From Ilumatobacteraceae bacterium (lineage in GTDB: Bacteria; Actinomycetota; Acidimicrobiia; Acidimicrobiales; Ilumatobacteraceae): DNA of 20,496 nucleotides. Numbering within the stretch: the first letter of the stretch is position 1; every line of letters starts with the position of its first letter. The notes below the pieces were generated by a model. That model did no database searches. It saw only the letters and a program-made list of their open reading frames with translations, and was not told the origin of the DNA. This document shows positions 1 to 8,250 of the stretch, in pieces. The stretch covers positions 1 to 20,496 of the forward strand of contig SKSP01000153.1 in assembly GCA_007122945.1 (NCBI GenBank), given 5' to 3'. Both the position numbers and the translations under genes were made by a program.

Positions 1-599
1 AGTCCCTTGCGCTCCTCGTGTCGTCCGAGGAAGAAGATCGCCGGTCGCTCGGTCGGATGGGGTTCGACCGAACCGACGTTGCCCGTCTCGACCCCGTTGA
101 ACAGCACCTCGTAGTCACCCCCGAGGTGGTCACGGACGAGCGCGAGCGCGTCGGGCGACACCGCCACGCGGTGATCGAGCCGGGCGGCCAGCCAGGTGAG
201 CACGGGCCCGAAGAACCGGTAGCTCGCCGAGACCCCCGCGGCGTGGAACGTACCCACGAGCGGGGCGGGCTTGACGACGAGGGCCGTGAGGGTGGGGCCG
301 GGTGCGAGCGGCTCGTGGAGGTGCAGCACGTCGAACGACTCGTCACGCAGCGCACGGATGGTGCGCCACGCGGCCGCCGGATCCGGGGCGAGGGGCGCGA
401 TCGACCCGTTGGCGGCGGTCGGCAGGCTGTCGCCGAGCGGTGTCACGCAGCCGTCGGGCGGCGGGCCGTCGCACGGTCCGAGCAGCCGGACCTCCACGCC
501 CCGCCGTCGCAGCTCCCGAGCCATCCCCAGCGCTTGCGCCTGGACGCCGCCCGGGATCGACAGGCTGTAGGGGCAGATCAGCCCGACGCGGAGGGTCAC
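1..599 (-). CDS. pimA: PimA-like phosphatidylinositol mannosyltransferase, N-terminal part (cut by window edge)
   Basis: A GT4/GT-B glycosyltransferase of which the first 199 codons are visible. PimA transfers mannose from GDP-mannose to phosphatidylinositol at the cytoplasmic membrane, the first mannosylation in PIM synthesis. The N-terminus has the family's CPYSLSIPGGVQ loop (about residues 9-20), NGSIAPL (64-70), DVLHLHEPLAPG (about 90-101), a GTFH segment and FFLGRHEERKG at the cut end, all close to what I know of mycobacterial PimA. The start is GTG at 599. A second in-frame GTG at 608 overlaps a TACGGT box that ends 7 nt before 599, so 599 is preferred as a leaderless start. It lies 48 bp after the GGDEF/EAL gene. 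PimB' or another GT4 enzyme cannot be excluded without the C-terminus, but the thrS-HIT-pgsA-patA neighbourhood favours PimA. Confidence 0.85.
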   Translation of the reverse strand, partial: MTLRVGLICPYSLSIPGGVQAQALGMARELRRRGVEVRLLGPCDGPPPDGCVTPLGDSLPTAANGSIAPLAPDPAAAWRTIRALRDESFDVLHLHEPLAPGPTLTALVVKPAPLVGTFHAAGVSASYRFFGPVLTWLAARLDHRVAVSPDALALVRDHLGGDYEVLFNGVETGNVGSVEPHPTERPAIFFLGRHEERKG

Positions 600-606
600 G
601 GCCTGC

Positions 607-612
607 ACCGTA
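607..612 (-). promoter_or_regulatory. Putative -10 box TACGGT before pimA
   Basis: TACGGT reads on the minus strand with 7 nt between it and the GTG at 599. That spacing fits transcription starting at or next to the start codon. No Shine-Dalgarno sequence is visible. It suggests pimA can be transcribed separately from the GGDEF/EAL gene upstream. Confidence 0.45.
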
Positions 613-647
613 CCGGGCGGCGCGCGGCCAGGGAGCCCACTGGGTCG

Positions 648-2746
648 TCAGCCGTACGCGGGTGCGACTTCGTCATCCGCTCGTCCGAACCGCCGGGCGA
701 CGACGGGCGCCTCCAGCGGACCGGCGAGGAGGTGGCCCTGACCCACCATGCACCCGAGCCGCCGGAGCTCACGGAGCTGTTCGGGTGTCTCGATCCCCTC
801 GGCGGCCGATCGGATCTCGAGGGTCTCGGTGAGACCGAGCACGGCGCGCACCATGGTCGGGTCCCCACCGGGTCGGTCGAGCTGGGCGACGAAGGCGCGG
901 TCGATCTTGATCATGTCGACCGGATGGGCCTGGAGGTGGCTGATCGAGCAGTACCCGGCGCCGAAGTCGTCGAGCGCGACGCCGAATCCGTGGCGACGCA
1001 GGTCGGCGACCGTCTCGAGCGCGCGGTCCCCGCCTTCCATCAGGTCGGTCTCGGTCAGCTCGAGGACGAGGCTGCCGGCCGGGAGCCGACGCGTCCGCAC
1101 GGTCTCGACGAGATGTTCGATGAGATCGGGTTGGCGCAGCTCGGTCGCCGTGAGGTTGACGCTCACGAACAGGTCGAGGTCGGAGCGCCAACCGACGGCC
1201 TGGTCCAGCGCCGTCTCGATCACCCATCGGCCGATCTTGACGATCAGACCGCTCCTGACGGCGATCGGGATGAACTCGGCCGGTGGGATCTCGCCGTGCT
1301 CGGGATGGTGCCAACGCACGAGCGCCTCGGCGCCACGCACCTCCCCGGAGGCGAGGTCGACGTACGGCTGGTAGACGACGCGCAGCTGGTCGCGCCCGAA
1401 CGCGTGCGACAGCTCACCGCGGTAGGCGAGCTGACGGGCTGCCACCCGCCGCATCGCCGGATCGAAGATGCGGATCTGGCCCTTGCCGGCGCGCTTGGCC
1501 TCGTACATCGCGATGTCGGCCTCGCGCAGGAGACTCGTGGTGTTGGCTCCGACCGGGGCCACCGCGATCCCGATGCTCGCCAGTACCACGACCTCGGTGG
1601 CACCGATCCGGACCGGGTCGCGCAGACCGGCGAGCAGTCGCTCGGCCAGATCGAGTGCCCGGTCAAGTCCACCGCTGTCCTCGAGGAGCACGGCGAACTC
1701 GTCGCCACCGAGCCGGGCGGCGGTGTCGCCACTGCTCGTCGCCGTGCGGATCCGGTCCGCGATCACCCGCAACGTCTCGTCCCCGACGCCGTGCCCGTAC
1801 TGGTCATTGACCTCCTTGAAGTCGTCGAGATCGATGAACAGCACCATCACCGGGTCACCGCCTTGCCGCGTCAGTCGCAGGGCGTGATCCATCCGATCGA
1901 GGAACAGCGCCCGGTTGGCGAGCCCGGTGAGTTCGTCGTGGAACGCCCGGTGGCTGAGCTGACGCTCGAGGTCCCGCTGCTCGGTGATGTCGCGGAACGT
2001 GACGACGAGGCCACCGATCGCCCCGTCGTTGCGCCGGTCCACGACCACCCCCTCGGCGTGCCGACGTTGGCCGTCGTGGCAGCCCAGGGTCACCTCGAAC
2101 TCGATGGATCGCACGCCGGCGTCGGCACCTGCCGCAGCGAGACGGGACCCGATGAGATCCCGATCGGATTCGTCGGCGCCGAGATCCGCGACGTCGCGTC
2201 CGTCCCACTCCGCCGGGAGGTGCCCGAGTGTGCGGCTCAGACCCGGGCTGGCGTAGCGGATCCGGCCGTCCACGTCGACGACCAACACCACGTCGCTCCC
2301 GTTCTCGACCAGGGCGCCGGCCCGGCGTCGACCCCGCCGGTCGATCGCGTCACGCACACGGTCGACCTCACCCGTCAGCCGGATCACCACCGCGACGACC
2401 GCACCGACCGCCAACCCGCTGACCGCCACGACGCTGCCGCGGGTCGGTGCCCCGGACACCGCGAGCGCCGTCACGGCGAGGGCGACCGGTGGGGTCGCAC
2501 CGACCACGGCCAGCGCGATCGGACGCGAGATCGGGGCGTCGCGCTCGTCACGGCCGCGACGGTCGACCAGTCGTGCGATCCCGCCGCCGATCACCGCCAG
2601 GAGCACCGTGACGGCGATGCGGCTCCCGGTCGAGCCGAGCACGTCGTCACCGCGCACCGCCGGGTCGACGGTGAGCAGCCAGAGGACGGCCGCGGTGGCG
2701 GCGCCCCATGCCATCGGTGTGGCGAGCGCCATCCTCGGTCGCTCGT

Positions 2747-2750
<4 letters not shown>
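648..2750 (-). CDS. Membrane PAS-GGDEF-EAL cyclic-di-GMP enzyme
   Basis: A 700-residue bifunctional-type c-di-GMP protein. Four hydrophobic segments (about 8-28, 45-60, 78-98, 106-124) form a membrane anchor. A PAS domain follows at about 145-255, ending in the typical FRDITEQRD linker. The GGDEF domain (about 265-430) has an intact RLGGDEF (G348-F352), so diguanylate cyclase activity is plausible. The allosteric I-site RxxD reads SSGD (339-342), so its arginine is missing. The EAL domain (about 445-690) keeps E475 of EALVRW, N532, E564 of ELTET, D594/D595 of DDFGAG, K615, E651 of EGIET and Q671, so phosphodiesterase activity also looks intact. Its ATG overlaps the GH13 stop codon (ATGA, 2747-2750), indicating translational coupling. 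Which activity dominates, and the signal sensed, cannot be read from sequence. Confidence 0.95.
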
Positions 2751-4420
<1,670 letters not shown>

Positions 4421-5035
4421 CAAGGGGAGATTGTGCCACGCCGAGCCTGGCGCAGGACCGACAGGACCACTCGAGGTCGGGCACGAAACGGATGTGACGC
4501 CAGCGACGCGGGTCGGCCCGACGCACGAAGGCACCACACAGGCTCAGCTCGCGCCCTGCGGCGTCGGGGGGCCGCCACGGGAACGTCCCCGCGGGCCGCA
4601 TCGCGTGGGAACGCTCGCGGCTGCGCCCACGCGTCAGTCGACCGGCCGCGACCGGGCCACACCGACGCGCCCGGTACGCCCGCTGCCGACAGGCGTTGGT
4701 GCAGTAGACCTTCGGCCGACCCGGACGAGCCGTGCGGTGAGCCGCCGCCCCACAGACCGGGCACCACCACTCCCCCACCACCCGGTCGGGATCCCATGCT
4801 CGGATCCGTCCCGTCCGCGGTCGCCGCGCCGACCGGGCCAACACCCCCACCGTCGATCTCGTCGCCTTCATCCTCCCGATCCTGCCGGAGGGGTGTGACA
4901 CCGTCGCCATGATGCGATGGGGGCGTCATGGCAGATCACGAGTGGTCGCCGGCCGGTGCCGTTGCTCTGACACGTTGTGCCCCCACCCGATCCCGTCTCC
5001 GCAGCCCCCGGCCCGCCCGGATCGACACCGGCCCC

Positions 5036-5094
5036 TCTCGAATCGTCTCGGGTCGCCGTCCGGGCACGCCCGAGCCCGGTGAGACGAATCGAGA
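5036..5094. repeat. Imperfect inverted repeat able to form a long hairpin
   Basis: TCTCGAATCGTCTC at 5036-5049 pairs with GAGACGAATCGAGA at 5081-5094 with one mismatch in 14 positions. The enclosed sequence can pair further (CGGG near 5049 with CCCG near 5075, and a GGGC/GCCC stem). It could be a bidirectional terminator or a repeat-derived structure. No T-tract follows on either strand. Confidence 0.6.
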
Positions 5095-5186
5095 CGCGAA
5101 CCACCGACCACGGCACCGCCCCACACGAGACGAATCGAGACGCGAACCACCGAAGGGTGTTCCGAGGCCGGTGAGACGAATCGAGA
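5081..5186 (+). repeat. Direct repeats at exact 46-bp spacing
   Basis: A 27-bp sequence beginning GAGACGAATCGAGACGCG occurs identically at 5081-5107 and 5127-5153. A third copy at 5173-5186 keeps the first 14 bases. The three begin exactly 46 bp apart, and the inverted copy at 5036 is offset by 45 bp. The 19-bp intervals differ from one another. No cas gene is near. Confidence 0.85.
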
Positions 5187-5477
5187 AGGGTGCGGTGGGG
5201 CGTGTCGGGGCGACGCCGGGCGTCATGGCAGGGAGCCTCCAGACCAGACGGCACCGCTCGGCCGAGCCGCGGATTCGCCGCGACGGTCGAGCGGGGGAAT
5301 GCCGACGCTGCGACGGACGCCACCGGACGGACGTCGACGAGCACGGATGTGAGTACGTACCGCGCTCCCACGCCCCGGGGGGTGACCGCATCGCGCGGCC
5401 GGGCCCCGCGACGTGAGGTGACGCCCACGAGCGCTCCCACATCGAGGCCGGTCCGACAGGGCCAGGGATCGATTCCC

Positions 5478-5542
5478 GGATCAGTACCCCGGATCAGTAC
5501 CCCGGATCAGTACCCCGGATCAGTACCTCGGATCAGTACCCG
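5478..5542 (+). repeat. Five-copy 13-bp tandem repeat at the patA 3' end
   Basis: GGATCAGTACCCC is repeated five times head to tail, starting at 5478, 5491, 5504, 5517 and 5530. Units 1-3 are identical; unit 4 ends CTC and unit 5 ends CCG. The last unit contains the patA stop codon (TGA on the minus strand, 5533-5535), so the array starts inside the gene and extends into its 3' flank. It could vary in copy number by slippage. Confidence 0.95.
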
Positions 5543-6459
5543 GGGTCGCTCGGCCAGTTGGGTTGGAACAGATGCCACTGGGCGGGGGCACGGCGGATCA
5601 ACACCTCGAGCTCCCCGGCGAGTTGCTGGGTGACCCGGGCCACGGCGGCTCGCAGCGGCTCGCCGTCCGCGCGACTCGTGTCGAGCGGCGGGCGGACCAA
5701 TCCGTCGTGGCGCGAGCCGGTGCGATTGCGGAAATAGACCGCGGTGGGGAGCACCGGTGCACCGGTGCGGAGACCGAGCGTGGCCGGGCCGGCGGGCAAC
5801 GTCGTTCGCTCACCGAAGAACTCGACCTCGACACCCGTTCGCTGGATGTCGCGATCCGACAACAGGCAGACGATCTCGTTGCGCTTGAGGGCACCGAGCA
5901 CCTCGCGTCCCGCCTCGGGCCCGAGCGGCACGACCGCCATGCCGAGGTCGGCACGCAACGCGGCGAACCAGTCGAACAACTCGGGCGGATCGATCCGCTC
6001 CACCACCGCGGTGATCGGGTGGCCGCGGTCGGCCAGCCACCGGCCGGCCCACTCCCACCCGCCGAGGTGCGGGAGCGCGAGGATCACGCCCTTGCCCCGA
6101 TCGAGCGCCGGGAGCACGTGCTCGCGATATCCGACGGTGGTCAACCCGGCATCCACCTCGCGCGCCGAGAGCGACGGGAGACGGAAACTCTCGACGTAGT
6201 AGCGCGCGTAGGAGTCGAACGCCTCCTGGGCGGCGCGACGCAGCGCCAGCCCGCTCATCGCCGGATCGACGCGACGCAGGTGCCGCATGATCATCGAACG
6301 TCGTTCCGGGCTCGCCATCGCCGCGGTCGCGCCGAACGGCAGGGTGAGCGCATCGGCTGCTGGTCCGGGAAGCAAGCGCGCCGCGAACGCACCGGCGCGG
6401 TACCCGCGGACGGTCAGCGCGTCGGTGACCGTCTCGGTGAGCCGCCGTTGCGGGGGCAT
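5533..6459 (-). CDS. patA: PatA-like PIM acyltransferase
   Basis: A 308-residue member of the LpxL/HtrB-type lysophospholipid acyltransferases. In mycobacteria PatA moves a palmitoyl group from acyl-CoA to the mannose of PIM1/PIM2 on the cytoplasmic face of the membrane. The catalytic HX4E/D motif is H131-LGGW-E136 within LPHLGGWEWAG. A further conserved block SDRDIQRTGVEVEFFGE (about 201-217) and the PAGPATLGLRTGAPVLP segment (about 222-238) match the family. ATG 6459 starts 4 bp after the pgsA stop, so the two are almost certainly co-transcribed. The last codons and stop lie in a 13-bp tandem repeat. The PatA name rests on family plus the neighbouring pgsA, HIT and thrS genes; a more general acyltransferase role is the alternative. 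Confidence 0.88.
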   Translation of the reverse strand: MPPQRRLTETVTDALTVRGYRAGAFAARLLPGPAADALTLPFGATAAMASPERRSMIMRHLRRVDPAMSGLALRRAAQEAFDSYARYYVESFRLPSLSAREVDAGLTTVGYREHVLPALDRGKGVILALPHLGGWEWAGRWLADRGHPITAVVERIDPPELFDWFAALRADLGMAVVPLGPEAGREVLGALKRNEIVCLLSDRDIQRTGVEVEFFGERTTLPAGPATLGLRTGAPVLPTAVYFRNRTGSRHDGLVRPPLDTSRADGEPLRAAVARVTQQLAGELEVLIRRAPAQWHLFQPNWPSDPGY

Positions 6460-6463
6460 CGTG

Positions 6464-7153
6464 TCAGGGACGCCGACGCGGCACGAGCGTCCGGCGGCGT
6501 CGTTCGCTGCGCGCCACGCGACGGCTGTGACGGCGGTCGCGCCGCAGGTCGATGCGCTCCTGGGTGATCGGCGCGACCTCGGCCTGTCGCCAGACCTTCG
6601 CGAAGCGTTGGATCGCCGTGACCGAGCTGAGCGCGAGCATCACCCACAGGACCGGGATCAACAGCACCGGGAACGCCAGCCCGAGGCAGAGCAGCACGAT
6701 GCGCTCGGCCCGCTCCATCAGCCCGCCCCGAGCGTCGAGCCCGAGTGACTCCGCCTTGGCGCGCTGGTACGAGATCACCTGGGCGACTGCCGAGACCGCG
6801 AACGGCAGCAGGACCAGGCGCGGCGACTCCGTCATCGCGAAGTGCCAAGCGATGCCACCGAGCAGGACCGCATCGGTGATCCGGTCGACCGTGGAATCGA
6901 AGAACGCACCACGCTCGCTCGCGGCCCCGCTCGCTTTCGCCAGCGCGCCGTCGAGCAGGTCGGGCAGTGCAGCGAGGATCACCAGGATCAGGCCGAGCAG
7001 CAGACGTCCCGACCCGATCGCCAACGCCGCGGCGACGCCGATCACGAGACCGGCGACGGTGAGATGGTCGGGCGTGAGACCCGTGCCCTGCAACGCGTTG
7101 CCGACCGGCTTGACCGCCCGGTCGACCGGCGTGCGGAACTTGCCGTCGAACAT
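6464..7153 (-). CDS. pgsA: CDP-alcohol phosphatidyltransferase, probable PI-phosphate synthase
   Basis: A 229-residue polytopic membrane enzyme of the CDP-alcohol phosphatidyltransferase family. By context it is likely the phosphatidylinositol-phosphate synthase that supplies PI for PIM synthesis. The signature D65-LL-D68-G69-AL-A72-K73 ... G82-AFF-D86-STV-D90 has all four metal-binding aspartates at normal spacing, but lysine where the consensus DGxxAR has arginine. Hydrophobic segments lie at about 31-48, 50-64, 92-106, 113-128 and 150-176. The C-terminal 40 residues are very Arg-rich, a probable cytosolic tail. ATG 7153 has AGGA 5 nt upstream and starts 6 bp after the preceding stop; patA follows after 4 bp. 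Phosphatidylglycerophosphate synthase is the main alternative. Confidence 0.9.
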   Translation of the reverse strand: MFDGKFRTPVDRAVKPVGNALQGTGLTPDHLTVAGLVIGVAAALAIGSGRLLLGLILVILAALPDLLDGALAKASGAASERGAFFDSTVDRITDAVLLGGIAWHFAMTESPRLVLLPFAVSAVAQVISYQRAKAESLGLDARGGLMERAERIVLLCLGLAFPVLLIPVLWVMLALSSVTAIQRFAKVWRQAEVAPITQERIDLRRDRRHSRRVARSERRRRTLVPRRRP

Positions 7154-7159
7154 GGAGTC

Positions 7160-7705
7160 CTACTCGCCGACCGACTCGCTCGCCGACTCGCCGACCGACT
7201 CCCCGGTCCACACGGCCTGGTCGAGCTCGGGGTTGTCCTCCGCCAGATGCTCGAGAACACCTCCGTCGATGGCGTCCACGAGCACCAGCCCGCGCCGGGA
7301 GGGTGGCTCGTCGGCCGAGTAGCACAGGACCCGCCAGGTCGGTCGGCTCCGAATGCCGTGCCACACCTGCTGGGCGGACGCGTGGCCGACCGGGAACCCG
7401 ACCGCCCGCTGGGCGACGACGAGCGCCTGCTTCTCGTCGACGTGCATCCGCCAGCCCGACGTGATGCTGATCGCGCCCATCACAGCGAGCGCGACGGCGG
7501 CGTACAAGAAGCCGTCGTTCACCACCGGCGAGCCGTCGCGGGCGACCACCCACGACAGGAGGCACCCGAGTGAGATGACCAGGTAGATGATGCCCGGGAT
7601 CCGTCGACGGCTGTTGTCGGGGAACTTGTACGGTCCGACGTACCCGGCCGCGATCAGGTCGTCCGGCAACTCGTCGCGCACCGCGTCCGGGTCGTGGTCA
7701 CTCAT
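7160..7705 (-). CDS. Two-TM membrane protein with Ser/Glu-rich repeat tail, function unknown
   Basis: A 181-residue protein that I do not recognise. Residues 1-35 are acidic then basic. Two hydrophobic segments follow (about 38-55 and 65-84), then a roughly 95-residue soluble domain beginning RMHVDEKQALVVAQRAVGFP. The tail GESVGESASESVGE contains a duplicated 8-residue unit (24 bp at DNA level, 7165-7201). It sits between the HIT gene and pgsA, where mycobacteria have no gene, so it may be a lineage-specific partner of lipid synthesis; this is inference from position only. ATG 7705 has a TAGGCT box 9 nt upstream that overlaps the HIT stop codon, so it may have its own promoter. Confidence 0.8.
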   Translation of the reverse strand: MSDHDPDAVRDELPDDLIAAGYVGPYKFPDNSRRRIPGIIYLVISLGCLLSWVVARDGSPVVNDGFLYAAVALAVMGAISITSGWRMHVDEKQALVVAQRAVGFPVGHASAQQVWHGIRSRPTWRVLCYSADEPPSRRGLVLVDAIDGGVLEHLAEDNPELDQAVWTGESVGESASESVGE

Positions 7706-7714
7706 GCGCCCGTC

Positions 7715-7720
7715 AGCCTA
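7715..7720 (-). promoter_or_regulatory. Putative -10 box TAGGCT overlapping the HIT stop codon
   Basis: TAGGCT on the minus strand lies 9 nt before ATG 7705. Its first three bases are the TAG stop of the HIT gene. It may start a transcript for the membrane protein, pgsA and patA. Confidence 0.35.
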
Positions 7721-8242
7721 CGACGCCGCCGGGGTGACCGGCCATGCCTCGCGGATGCGCGCCGCCGACTCGGCGAGCGGCTCGGGCAAGGTGCGGGTGT
7801 TCGCGATCGCGGTCATGAAGTTCGAGTCCCCCGTCCACCGCGGGACGACGTGGACGTGGAGGTGGCCGCTGACCGACCCGCCCGCCGGGCGGCCGAGGTT
7901 CAACCCGACGTTGATCCCCTCCGGGGCGAAGGCTGCCCGGACGGCCCCCACACCGGCGGTCACGGTCGCCCACAGCTCCTGCGTCTCGTCGTGTGTCAAC
8001 TGCTCCAACTCGGCGACTTCGCGATACGGCAGGACGAGCAGGTGCCCGGAGGCGTACGGGTAGGCGTTCAGGATCGCGAAGCACCGCTCCCCGCGGTGCA
8101 CGACGTGCGTCTCCTCGTCGGGCAGCCCCGATCGCAGGATCCGCGTGAAGATCGAGCCCTCCCCCGCCTCCAGGGCCTCGTCGGCGGTGCCCACCGAGCG
8201 GACGTACTGCGATCGCCAACCCGCCCACAGCCGCTCGAGCAC
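7718..8242 (-). CDS. HIT-family protein, probable Ap4A phosphorylase (Rv2613c-like)
   Basis: A 174-residue histidine-triad protein. The catalytic HxHxH motif is H127-L-H129-V-H131 followed by VVPRWTGDSNFM, the form seen in the mycobacterial Ap4A phosphorylase Rv2613c, which splits diadenosine tetraphosphate by phosphorolysis. Earlier family features are AILNAYPYASGHLLVLPYREVAELE (in two parts around residues 57-81) and GINVGLNLGRPAGGS (about 109-123). The frame is open much further upstream into thrS. GTG 8242 is chosen because GAGGT lies 6 nt upstream and it starts 8 bp after the thrS stop, so it is translated from the thrS transcript. In mycobacteria the same gene lies between thrS and pgsA. 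The exact nucleotide substrate is inferred. Confidence 0.9.
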   Translation of the reverse strand: MLERLWAGWRSQYVRSVGTADEALEAGEGSIFTRILRSGLPDEETHVVHRGERCFAILNAYPYASGHLLVLPYREVAELEQLTHDETQELWATVTAGVGAVRAAFAPEGINVGLNLGRPAGGSVSGHLHVHVVPRWTGDSNFMTAIANTRTLPEPLAESAARIREAWPVTPAAS

Positions 8243-8250
8243 GATGGACC

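Larger units (their letters stand above)
4872..5532. other. Gene-free region with repeats between patA and the zinc-ribbon gene
   Basis: This is the only stretch over 300 bp without a convincing gene. Open frames exist on both strands, but their translations are low-complexity Arg/Ser/Pro/Thr text with no recognisable domain, and they run across the repeats. It holds an inverted plus direct repeat group (5036-5186) and the start of a 13-bp tandem array (5478-5542). No tRNA, rRNA or clear T-rich intrinsic terminator was seen. As the 3' end of the patA transcript and the upstream region of the zinc-ribbon gene, it may contain a terminator, a promoter or a small RNA. Confidence 0.6.

Noticed and set aside
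5036..5186. CRISPR array.
   Set aside because: Only two full copies plus a fragment, 19-bp intervals, an inverted copy and no cas genes nearby.
5461..5490. tRNA T-arm-like hairpin (GGGATCGATTCCC).
   Set aside because: No matching acceptor, D or anticodon stems upstream, and the 3' side runs straight into the tandem repeats.
4872..5532. Possible genes on either strand in the patA downstream gap (for example 4928-5416 plus, 4936-5442 minus).
   Set aside because: Low-complexity translations cross the repeats, show no domain and have no convincing start signals.
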